A DNA stretch of 19,502 nt from Acanthaster planci (Eukaryota; Echinodermata; Asteroidea; Valvatida; Acanthasteridae), in the NCBI RefSeq assembly GCF_001949145.1, contig NW_019091413.1:303444-322945 (forward strand), given 5' to 3'. Under the pieces are notes generated by a model. That model had not been told where the DNA came from and ran no database searches. It was given only the letters and a program-made list of their open reading frames with translations. The position numbers and the translations under genes were made by a program. Positions 10,517-19,400 of this stretch are shown here, in pieces; within the stretch, counting starts at the first letter, position 1; every line of letters begins with the position of its first letter.

Positions 10517-11035
10517 ACTACATTTTTTAAAATTTCGCAAGCCCATGTCCTAAAAAGTGACATTTTAGCTAAGAGAATTCTGAAGCATTTACTTAGAAAA
10601 CACTTAGGTTCTTCAGACAAGTCTCATAGGTTTGTGCACAGGGCCTCAAGTGTTGTCCATATACATGTGTAGAACTCTTTCAGAGATGAGCTTCAATCTA
10701 ATCTTGAGGCAGGGCATGGTGTTTGGGTATTTGATTTCGATTTTAGAAAAGTTTGGTGTGATACATTGGCTTTCCTACTCTGGTTTTTAAGCAAAGAACT
10801 CCACCGGCACGACTTTAGTCAAAGCCATTTTGACTGTGGAAAACTGCATTGTCCTGGTCAAAGTGGAGGCAGCTGGTTCAATAAAGTGTACAGAAACACT
10901 TTGAAAGTAATTTTAGACCCTGGGCATGGGTGTGATGCATATTATGTCAATTAACTGCAATAGTTTTGATGAAGACAGCAGGTATAACTGACTGTTTTTC
11001 CCTCAAATAATTATATTGCTGTAAAAATTGTCACC

Positions 11036-11083
11036 TACATTTGAGGGCTTGTTTGACCCCGAAAAACTCCATGCCCCAGGTTG
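11036..11083 (+). repeat. Dispersed repeat family B, copy 2
   Basis: This is the direct-orientation copy of 8876-8930. GGCTTGTTTGACC and GAAAAA are identical, and CTCCATGCCCCAGGTTG replaces CCCCATTCCCCGGGTTG. A gap of about seven bases follows GACC. Confidence 0.7.
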
Positions 11084-12762
11084 CCTCTGTGGTGTTGTGT
11101 GTGTATCCTAGAGCTAAAAACTATAGAGTGTTAACTTTTTCTCTGCGGCAGAGAAATTTGACACTGTTCTGAGTGCAGGCATTTGAATCCATGTGTGTGT
11201 TAGTAGAACATTTGAAATCAAAGTGAACACCAAATTATGTATTTTAAATGCAACGCTCAAGTCCAACATACATGAACGCCAGCGCGTCTTTTGAATAAGA
11301 GGCACACGTACAGAGCAATGGCACACGTGTCTTAGGCTTGCGCGGTACTCCCGGTTCCGAGTGGAATTGCGATTCCCCCAAATAATTGGAATCAGTAGAT
11401 CCACTTTTGTGAAGAATGGGTACCCACCTTCTTCGGTTCCATATTCAAAGAGCCAACTCCAAACATCAAATCCAAATCCAGGTCACTGCTCAGGCAGGCC
11501 TACCACGCGCACCAACGCATCAAGTCCGAGTCACCACTTCGGCCTTTGAGCCTACCTACTGCGCCCGCGTGTACAGTATGTACTGTACATTGCATCGTAC
11601 ACGTACAGTGTACATGTACCAACTCACATGTATAAATTAAGCGCACTGTACATTTAGCAGGGGGAACCTTTCCACACAAGGAAAAATACGTACACAAATA
11701 AACTGTAAAATACCCTTGTCTCTGGGTACCAAACCACATTGGTTATTGCACGCACGGGGCACAAAGTGAACTTTGGCCATTTTTCGATACTCAACATCGT
11801 CGGCGTCTCACACTTTGTCCCCGAAATTAATCCCCGATTGTGAAGCTGAAGTGTTTAAATTAATGAGTTACTGTAATTTTTGGCTCTCTTGCATCTTATT
11901 TGATGTTTTGTGGTACTGGGAGTCTAAATATTGCATTTACAGCTTCAAAGTCAGGTACATGTAGTAAAAAAACGGATGAAGCCTAAGACAGAGCCGAAAT
12001 TGAGTATTGGAAAATGGCCAGATTTGACGGCCAGAAGCTCAAAGACTGTTTTACATGTGGCTGTGACTTCAACATTTACGATTCACATATATGACACCTG
12101 GCAAAATCGTTGCCGGAACTTGTATGAATGATGCATCAGGGTGCTGTGCACCTCGTCATACACGGAATAGTTAAGGAGGTGATGTTCATGTCTTATTCCT
12201 ACAGTAGTTCTAAACTTCTTACTTGATAGGCGATAGCCGATTCCATACATGGACCAGAGCAATGGTAATACTTACAAGATAGCAGAGGTATCGGAGTTTG
12301 ATGTACCCACTGTGGACAAATGACCAATTTATACATGGTCCATGGCCATTTACGATACGTTGGCACATGTTCAATAAACTTGTACATGTGATCCGGTCCA
12401 TTAAGTACCACGGCATGGTTGACAATTCCATTTGTATGGGTAAAGTTACATGTACACGTACTTGCAAGGGCAAATCGGTTGTTGTTCTGATTGGATTATT
12501 AAATGAATATACATGTACGTTGAATGGGAAATAGTGCAGTGAGTTGTACAAACATGTTGTAGATTTATTTCAACTACATGTATGACTAGTCTGTTAAGAG
12601 GCAAAAAGAAAATTCAAAATACCCACTGTGGATAATCTTAAATCCTAAAGACCAAGAGCTGGTCTGTTGTGCTGTTTGTGTACGTGTGTGGCACCAGCGT
12701 GATTCGGCAGCAACAGATTTTTAATGTGTTTTATTAAACCTTATTTTTCTGTATATCTTTTG

Positions 12763-12814
12763 GAGCCAGTTCTAACTCGGAATCGCCATTCTTGGCTGGA
12801 GCCGGAACTGGCTC
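12763..12814. repeat. Inverted repeat with 10-bp perfect arms
   Basis: GAGCCAGTTC (12763-12772) and GAACTGGCTC (12805-12814) are exact reverse complements 32 bases apart. The sequence between and just after is rich in GGAGCCG and GAGCC words, hinting at an internally repetitive element. It is intronic and of unknown significance. Confidence 0.5.
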
Positions 12815-13226
12815 TGAGAATTCTGGAGCCGCCCAAGCCTAATGTGTGTTTACATCCATAGTTGATTATTTTGAAACAAATGTTTTCCTAACATTCAAGA
12901 AAGGTTGTCCAATTTTGTTTATGTGTCTTTCAGTGGCTGTCTTTCAATGAGTAAGTTCAGCTAAATTAGTCGTGTGCTTCGATTACTGACAAAATCCAAT
13001 TTAAAAAAGGTTGCAGCAAATTCATGTGCAGCGCATGTATAAAAAAATATATGCGTATGTGTGACTGTGCATTCAGGTTATTTCTGTATCGGCTTTGTTG
13101 ACGCATCATTTTAGAATCCAGATGCAGATATGCAAATAGCCGTACAAAAGCCATGCAAATTTCAAGTATTCCATAAGTTTGAGCACAGACGTGGATGTGC
13201 CTGCGGCCCTGCAGGCATCACTTTGC

Positions 13227-13494
13227 GGAAGCGACTTAATACTAGCCCGTGAAACCTAGTGCGCTACTTTTTTTCAGTAGCTGGGGTGACCAATGATTCA
13301 TGAGGAGGGGACAATGCAATACACCATTTGAGACATTTCAAAAACGGAATCCATTAAGTCGCTTCGATAGCTTAGTTGGTAGTGATTTGAACTACNTTGA
13401 TGCAGAAAGAGAGTCCAAGCATGAACCCTCTAAGAGTCTTGAGAAAAATAGCAGACCAGGTTTCACGGGTTAGTATCTACATGTAGTCACTTCC
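13227..13494. mobile_element. Nested inverted-repeat element with tRNA-like A box
   Basis: The core arms 13240-13257 (TACTAGCCCGTGAAACCT) and 13458-13475 pair at 17 of 18 positions. Outside them GGAAGCGACT (13227-13236) faces AGTCACTTCC (13485-13494), pairing at 9 of 10. A further perfect 13-bp inverted repeat joins 13228-13240 to 13353-13365 inside the loop. Just after it, 13368-13379 reads TAGCTTAGTTGG, an exact match to the Pol III A-box consensus TRGCNNAGYNGG. No proper B box or foldable tRNA follows, and the base at 13396 is unresolved. A decayed tRNA-derived SINE head captured in a fold-back element is one reading. Confidence 0.6.
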
Positions 13495-13619
13495 TCACTT
13501 TGCACACGAGTCAGTGCTTTAGTTTTACATGTAGCTCTATGGTGTGTATACATCAATGTGAAATGGCATGTACAATGTAAATAAGCTACATGTGAATGCA
13601 TGGTTGTGCCATCTGCATG

Positions 13620-13764
13620 GTAGTGCAGTTTGTTTTTTGTCCCTTTTGCACTCCATCATTTCTAGGGGTGTGCATCCTGAATGTCAAAGGGTTACTTATT
13701 CTACGTTGAAAATCAAATGGTTACTTGTTCAACATTGAATGTTGAACTTCAAACGAGGAACTAA
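13620..13764 (-). repeat. Dispersed repeat family A, copy 2 (opposite orientation)
   Basis: The reverse complement of this stretch aligns to 8707-8871. The shared blocks are listed under copy 1. Copy 2 lacks the CATGTAGGCCTA stretch, reading AACAAGTA directly into ACCATTTG. The two copies lie 4.7 kb apart, both in rotatin intron 1, in opposed orientation. Confidence 0.82.
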
Positions 13765-14018
13765 CTTCACATTGGTTGTCAGACCATTGATCTTGTTGGC
13801 AGGCTTATTCCGTAATTGAAATCTAAAAAACACTCTTTGAGTATTCAACATTTTCTTGATACTGATTGCTTAATAATTACTATTGTCAATTCCAGTGTTC
13901 TAGCTAGGACCATTTTAGTGCCGGGAAAATTTTTGGATTATTGAGCACAGTGAGCGGATTTCTCACAGCCCATGGCTAGGTTTTTAGGGGAATATCAGAA
14001 GGGATTTCCCCCTTTGTC

Positions 14019-14054
14019 ATTGTGAAGGCATGTTTACAATAATGCTTTCACAAT
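14019..14054. repeat. Hairpin with 13-bp arms
   Basis: ATTGTGAAGGCAT (14019-14031) and ATGCTTTCACAAT (14042-14054) pair at 12 of 13 positions, the exception being a possible G-T pair, around a 10-base loop. The stem does not extend outward, so it is too short for a typical microRNA precursor. Confidence 0.5.
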
Positions 14055-14669
14055 CAGCCTCTGATTTGTGAGAAATATATTTCTTAGGTCTTTACTTACT
14101 TGTTTAAAATTGTAAAATAGTGCAAAACTGCAACTTTTTAAGCTTGAAATATGATCAAATCGGTACATTTTCAGCAATATTTCAGTTAATTTTTTTTTGT
14201 ATCGTAGTCTTTGTCCCTTTAATTTGTTTAAAGGAAAGGTTTTAAATAGGTAAAAGACCTGATGTAGTAACTACCAAGAACAATAGCTTCAAAAATAATC
14301 CATATGTGATTTATGATAAAATCAACTGTCATAATGAAATCACAGACCATTTACCCAGGGATGTGCAACTTAAGCTCAGAACTAGTTCAGTGCGTGTTAC
14401 GGCCGGCACAATATCAAAGCAGAAATTAAATTTGATTATGTAACACTTTCTCTAATAATGAAACATATATTCCTGTCTACCACTTTGTTTTCTTGTAATA
14501 TTTTAAGTCGGGGTACACCCTGTCTAAAAATATGCTGCTCAAGATATTTCATCCTATACATTCTGAGAAAAGTGTACCACAAAATTGGGGAATTTTGCCT
14601 CATTTAAACTTCATTTCTGCTTGAAATCGATAAATGAAGAAGATTTATTCATCGAAACAAATAGATTTA

Positions 14670-14880
14670 AGCACTTCGTCGGCGCGGCGTCTTGACATAA
14701 CCACGGCTGCACTGTACATGCTGCATGCTGCAACACGTGTCATGTGGTCGCGAGTTTTCTCGAGAAAAGTCGAGACCGCCTGCGGGGGTAATAGCAATCC
14801 GTAACATGCATGGAACCAAGGTCGCACATTTGTTTGCACTGGGGACGCTCCCAGTTGGCGGTTGCACATCGCTGGGTAAA
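14670..14880. other. CpG-dense island inside intron 1, just upstream of exon 2
   Basis: About 20 CpG dinucleotides fall in roughly 210 bases of otherwise CpG-poor intron, including GTCGGCGCGGCG near 14679-14690 and a perfect 14-bp palindrome TTTTCTCGAGAAAA at 14755-14768. It ends about 190 bases before rotatin exon 2. It could be an internal promoter or enhancer, or an unrecognised repeat. The minus-strand open frame across it (14645-14992) has no recognisable domain. Confidence 0.45.
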
Positions 14881-15067
14881 TGGTCCGTGATGAAATGAAA
14901 CCAATTTTGTCTCTACACTGCTCTGAACTAAACTGAACTACAGTGTACATGTACATGTAGGTTTGCATACCATTGGAAGTGTGGGATACCATGCAACCTG
15001 GCTGAGCAAGTGATAATGTAATCTTGCTTTCAATCTTGAAGTTTCTTCTGGAATTATTCCTGTACAG

Positions 15068-15255
15068 GACACAGATTAGAGGAGATCAGAGTAAGGGCAC
15101 TGCACAATATCCTGAGCAAAATTGAGCATGGAATAATATGTGAAGCAGACCTTCTACAACAGCAGCAGTTATATATACAGCTGTTAGAATGGTTTAATTA
15201 TGACAAGTGCTCACACCAGCTGGAAGTTCTGCAACTCATCCGACAACTGACAAAG
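15068..15255 (+). CDS. RTTN: Rotatin, coding exon 2 (residues 23-85)
   Basis: The exon completes Gly23 and encodes 62 further residues, ending LIRQLTK at an AAAG|GTATCT donor in phase 0. Its signature is IRVRALHNILSKIEHGIIC followed by EADL, QQQQLYIQLLEWFN and EVLQLIRQL. This follows the vertebrate rotatin N-terminus (IRERALKSILCKIEHNLIC, ADL, QLFLHLLEWFN) almost position for position. It forms the start of the rotatin N-terminal armadillo-like domain, helices that stack into a superhelix. Rotatin is needed for centriole assembly, basal-body function and left-right patterning, and is the counterpart of Drosophila Ana3. There are no stops or frameshifts. This exon alone is enough for the family call. 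Confidence 0.95.
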
Positions 15256-15453
15256 GTATCTTTGACATGAAACACAGTAACATATACACATATTTACAGG
15301 TTCATGTGTCCTGATGTGTGAGACTAAAATGACTTTACATACTACTAAAAATGTTAGTATGTTATACGTTTAAAACTTCATTAAAATGAATGTAGCAAAA
15401 ATAGGTTACAAGTACAAAATATTGATTTAATGTCTGTGACACTTATCTTGTAG
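15256..15453 (+). other. RTTN: Rotatin intron 2 (198 bp, phase 0)
   Basis: Donor GTATCT at 15256 and acceptor TATCTTGTAG ending at 15453. Compact and AT-rich, without repeats beyond a small CATACTA/TAGTATG hairpin near 15338-15362. Confidence 0.9.
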
Positions 15454-15646
15454 CACGATTCAGCTGTAAAGCAGTTTCTACAGATTGGTGCAGTTGACTT
15501 CCTTTCCAAGCTTCGGGCCAATTGTGAGGATGGCTTACATCCCGTCATAGATGACATCCAAGAAAGTCTCCTAAGCTTACGGAGTCATGAACAACTAATG
15601 CACAGAAGGGAATGTATCTTCCAACACCATTCCGTACTCAAGAAAG
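15454..15646 (+). CDS. RTTN: Rotatin, coding exon 3 (residues 86-149 plus first base of residue 150)
   Basis: The exon begins in phase 0 with HDSAVKQFLQIGAVDFLSKL and ends HHSVLKK plus one base at an AAAG|GTATGT donor (phase 1). AVKQFLQIGAVDFLSKLR corresponds to AVQHLVDVGAVEFLSKLR in vertebrate rotatin, an armadillo-type helix pair. IDDIQESLLSL then follows where vertebrates have IDGILDGLFLL. Together with exon 2 it spans the conserved N-terminal domain. The tail from about residue 130 (RSHEQLMHRRECIFQHH) is less conserved, as expected for the linker after the domain. Both splice sites are canonical and phases match the neighbours. Confidence 0.94.
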
Positions 15647-16318
15647 GTATGTTTTTATCTACCAAAGTTTCCTGCACCTTTCAGATACGCTCTTACTTGC
15701 TCAAGTTGTTAAATGTCCATGACTGCTCAGAATTATGTTTCATATTGAATGAGAGGCTTGCTTAGCACCAAGGAGAGATGTTCTCTATATTACACTATTA
15801 ATAAGGGAATAAATATGAACTTGGCTAGTCTTAGATGTGTGTTTAAAACTGACTAAGCACATATTTATTCACATTCACAAATACCGTTTTAGTCAGAGAG
15901 TCATAAGAAGTCAATATCCGATTTTCCAGGGATTTTCATCAAGAATTTTTCTTTCATTTTTCCAAACACCCCGTCTATTTCATGGTATATTCCTTGTGCA
16001 AGTAGTCCAAAAGAATCTCCATGTAGTGTTTTTGCGCCCGTTGCGAGTTCTGCACACACAGACTCTTGACTAATAGGAATGGATTAAACTGTCTCGTATT
16101 CAGGTGCCAGCATGTTTTTATGCAGCGGGTATTATCAAATCGCAGCGGTTATTATCAAATGTTAATACATGGTCACGTTGCACTTTGTTGAATAGGGAAA
16201 CTGTCAAAGGTATAAAAAAAAATTTATGAATGACTGTTTACAAGTGCAGTGGTAAAAATAATTTAACGGTGGGACTTATTCCTTGGTAATTCTGCATGAT
16301 GTTTGTATCATTTTGCAG
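15647..16318 (+). other. RTTN: Rotatin intron 3 (672 bp, phase 1)
   Basis: Donor GTATGT at 15647 and acceptor CATTTTGCAG ending at 16318. It contains a two-copy 20-bp tandem repeat at 16121-16160 but no recognisable exon. The plus-strand open frame at 15837-16073 inside it has no homology I can see and lies between well-supported exons. Confidence 0.88.
16121..16160. repeat. Two tandem copies of a 20-bp unit
   Basis: TGCAGCGGGTATTATCAAAT (16121-16140) is followed immediately by a copy differing at two positions (16141-16160). It is a simple local duplication in rotatin intron 3. Confidence 0.85.
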
Positions 16319-16465
16319 AAAATGCAAGTAACACCCTGGAGGACAGGCAGCTTAGCTGTGGTGTTATGAGGAAGGCAGTTGATAATCAAGGCTACTTTCC
16401 TCAGACATCCCCCAGTGTAAGCAAGGGTGTACATACAAATGACCGTATCGCTTCAGTAAATTCAG
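16319..16465 (+). CDS. RTTN: Rotatin, coding exon 4 (residues 150-198 plus first base of 199)
   Basis: The exon starts with the last two bases of a glutamate codon (ENASNTLEDRQLSCG) and ends ASVNS plus one base at a TTCAG|GTACAG donor (phase 1). The only clear anchor is NQGYFPQTSP at about residues 172-181, matching the TGYFPQ segment in the linker after the N-terminal domain of vertebrate rotatin. The rest is polar, low in hydrophobic residues and probably disordered. Alternative donors exist (GTAAAT at 16456, GTAAGC near 16418), so the exact end is less sure than those of exons 2 and 3. Rotatin is usually above 2,000 residues, so over 90% of the protein lies off the right edge. Confidence 0.8.
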
Positions 16466-19400
16466 GTACAGTATTAAATAGGGATCGATATTTTATCTGC
16501 ATTTCTTATAATTTGGATTTTCAGGTTATTTAGGACTCTGGAACGGTCAATGAAATCTAGGCAATCCTGATGTTTATCAGCAATACATGTATGTTCAGAC
16601 ACGTTTACACTGTCCTCCATGCACTGCGACATCTGGAATGTGTTAATTAGATTTCGTCCCAAATCATGCACAACACCTTTTCTCTAGGCGTGTAACATGA
16701 AGAGATGGGCAAGATTCTCCTGATAATTTGTGTTGTACTATCATGTCCAAGCAGACAATAAATTGATAGGACAAGGATTAAAATTGCCCCTTTGTTCCAG
16801 CCAGTTGCATGTTTGTTAGTTATGTCATGTGGCATGAGACGATGTGTGGCAGACTGTTAGATTAATTGCATGGTGGTATGGAAAGACAACCTTTCTTAAT
16901 GGAGGGTCTCAAAAGTTATGAAAATGATTATATGATGTAAGCATTACGGCGCATGAAGCATTTCTTTCTCAAGATTTTCCTGAACTGTACATTTGCATTT
17001 ACTCTTTAGGTTGGCATAACTCAGGCCTTTTTGATGAGCAAACGGTGAACCTCCGTACAGCATTCTAGCCAGGATGAAATTAAAGGATAGGTGCATCTTC
17101 CCGACTTGCCGGATGCAGGGGGGGCCTTGATATTATTTGACACCTGAGGGCGCTGTTTAACATTGATTACATTAAACATAGCAGCTTTGCTTTAAGTTCC
17201 CATTACCCCTATTCAGTCATTGTAAAAAGCAATTATCAGTTTGAGACAGACTTCTACCTTTTTTCTCTCCTTTTTGGGGAGGGGGGCTTCACTTTGTGTT
17301 TTTGTTGTGCTTTTGCTAAGGAAAGGGGCAAATGTTTAATAAACTATGGGATATCTGATCCACATTTCAGTACTTCATAATAGTATTTTACATGTGCTTG
17401 TTCTTGTTTTAATGTGCATCAATGAAAAATGACTACAAAACAAGCTTATCAGGCCTACACGGAACACCTCAGTTTTCATTTCATTTTGAAAAACTTTTCT
17501 TCTTCGGGTTTTAATCCAACATGTGTGAATATTTTCTGTATACAAAAATAGACATGCCTACTTAAAAATCAACTTAATGCACCTAGGCCCCTTCCATCAT
17601 TTGTACTCTACTTCCTGGGCTCTAAAACTTTTGTCAAAAAGAATATGTTACCATCATTCCATACTTAGTCTCGTTATCGATATCACAAGATTAGATGTTT
17701 GTGTCGAAAATTAAAAAAACTAACGAACATACACTACCAAAAAAAAAACGATGAACGATACCAAAAATAGCAAAAATGCTCTGTTCCACACTACAATGTG
17801 AAGATAACCAGCACAGTTGCGAAAACAGAACAAGACTGCATGGATGGGCTGCCATGTGGTACAGAATCATGCACATACCACCTCCAAGGTCTTACCAAAA
17901 ATCGTCCTTGTTAACCAAAGCATATCAGAATAACCATCTATATAAATGCATTTGAGAAGAAACTACAGAGAAAGGAAGACCAAGTTTTGTTACAAGTTAG
18001 TTGTAGCTTACTTTGATAGTTTTTGAGGCGACACCATTTGAAAGGTTCGGCCATGCCATCACAGCTGTGCACAATCTGGAGCTGTAGTGTGTCTCCTAGC
18101 CCATCTACTCTTGCTATTAATTTGTCAGCGGCGCGGCGGGAACCAGTATTGTGTATGCTGCACATACATGATGTCTCCACAGAGCTTGCTGTGCTGTGGA
18201 AACTTGTGCGTGTTTACGATGTGTGTACTGTGTCGTGTTTTGGAAGTTTCGTTAGATTTCAGTGCATATTGTCGATATTCTGGTAACTTTTTGACAGTGT
18301 CTTTGATGAATTCTTTTTTCAAATCTGATTGCAATGTTTCTTAGACTTAATATTAGTATTCCCCGGGAAAATAGAAGCGTATCGATTACGTATCGGGGGA
18401 TTTTCAGGGTGTCAGGGTTTTTGCTCAGCGTATCGGCCTGATATGCTTTTGAATGCCTGGCTAGAACACTGCCTCCTTGTAGAAAACAAAAAGATGCAAC
18501 GTTTCACCCATATTGTGATTCTTTATGACTTACGGGTCATTCCAGATATATTTTGGGGGCTCAATATTGCTTTTTCCCCCTGGATTTTCACAATATCAGA
18601 TTAAATACAAGTACTAAATAAGTTTCATGTTTTAGAAAAGTTTTTCTGAACAGCACAGTACCAGAGGGCAGTCTGTAAGTGCCAAACCTCTTGCTGTTGT
18701 TTCAGACCCTGCTTAGACCCCCCTCCCAGTGGTGTAGCCAAGGGGGCTTAGGGTGCACACTTTCCATTGAAAAAATCAACCTGTGGAAATTTGGGGGAAA
18801 ATTGCCATTGAGTAAATATTGGGATTTGTGTCTCCCCCTGGATATGTTATTCCTTTCCCCCACAACGTTTATGACATTTTGCAAATTGATGTTAAATAAA
18901 ATGTCAGGAATCAGTCATACATGTATTTGTTTCTGTGAAAGGAAATTCTGATTTAGAAATTGCACATGTGATTTGCATTTGATATTTCCTCATTTAATGT
19001 GCAGTAGAGGTTAAGATATGTCATGCATAAATCATTGGATTTGTTATGTGTCAAATGTGTCATTAGTTTAGTGCCATAATACACTTGGTAAAAAAAGTAA
19101 TGCAAGTTGATCAAATACATTTTTAGTGTGTATATCTAATGCTTTGGTGATCAATTTTAAATAGCTGTAATATCATAGTGGATGCCTGTATTTTCAAGTG
19201 CAGGTCTTGGGTGACATACTTCACTGAACCTAAAAATGGTGGTCTGACATGTTTTTAATGAATCGCATGTTTTGCTTTGATAGGTTAATTTCCTTAGTAT
19301 TTTAGATGCTCTTGTGATAGCTAATGGTTCATAGAGTCCAGAACTGAATTTTTTCAGCAAACAGACTAAACACAAGAATGCCACGACTGAGTCAGTTTGA

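Larger units (their letters stand above)
6944..15067 (+). other. RTTN: Rotatin intron 1 (8124 bp, phase 1)
   Basis: The donor GGTAAGA at 6943-6949 and acceptor TGTACAG at 15061-15067 bracket an 8.1-kb intron with no coding exon that I can recognise. It carries several repeats listed separately: a 649-bp fold-back element, a 420-bp Tc1/mariner-like element, paired dispersed repeats and a nested inverted repeat near 13.2-13.5 kb. The remaining parts (about 9.0-11.0, 11.1-13.2 and 13.8-15.0 kb) hold only AT-rich sequence, TACATGTA octamers and minor hairpins. Open frames such as 10210-10530 (+) and 10231-10620 (-) overlap on opposite strands and match nothing known to me. Confidence 0.85.

Noticed and set aside
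10504-10530. Intrinsic (rho-independent) terminator: GC hairpin followed by Ts
   Set aside because: The window is eukaryotic, shown by spliced genes. The hairpin is five base pairs and intronic.
10210-10620. Paired open frames of 106 aa (+) and 129 aa (-) in rotatin intron 1
   Set aside because: They mirror each other on opposite strands, match no known family and lie inside a well-supported intron. The sequence looks like an interspersed repeat.
12304-12632. Direct repeat of TACCCACTGTGGA at about 12303 and 12619
   Set aside because: The identity covers only about 13 bases and does not extend on either side, so it is not evidence of an element.
13361-13435. A tRNA gene starting at 13361, suggested by the perfect A box
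   Set aside because: The acceptor arms do not pair, the D stem is incomplete, there is no GGTTCGAATCC-type B box, and one base is unresolved. At most it is a decayed tRNA-derived fragment.
14019-14054. microRNA precursor
   Set aside because: The stem is only 13 bp and does not extend; typical precursors have stems of about 25-30 bp.
14645-14992. 115-aa minus-strand open frame over the CpG-dense block
   Set aside because: High CpG content lowers stop frequency and can create long frames. No recognisable motif was found.
18642-18672. Possible micro-exon of rotatin between an ACAG acceptor and a GTAAGT donor near 18653-18675
   Set aside because: The splice signals are tolerable, but the encoded six or seven residues cannot be aligned convincingly to rotatin, and such pairs are common by chance in 3 kb of intron.
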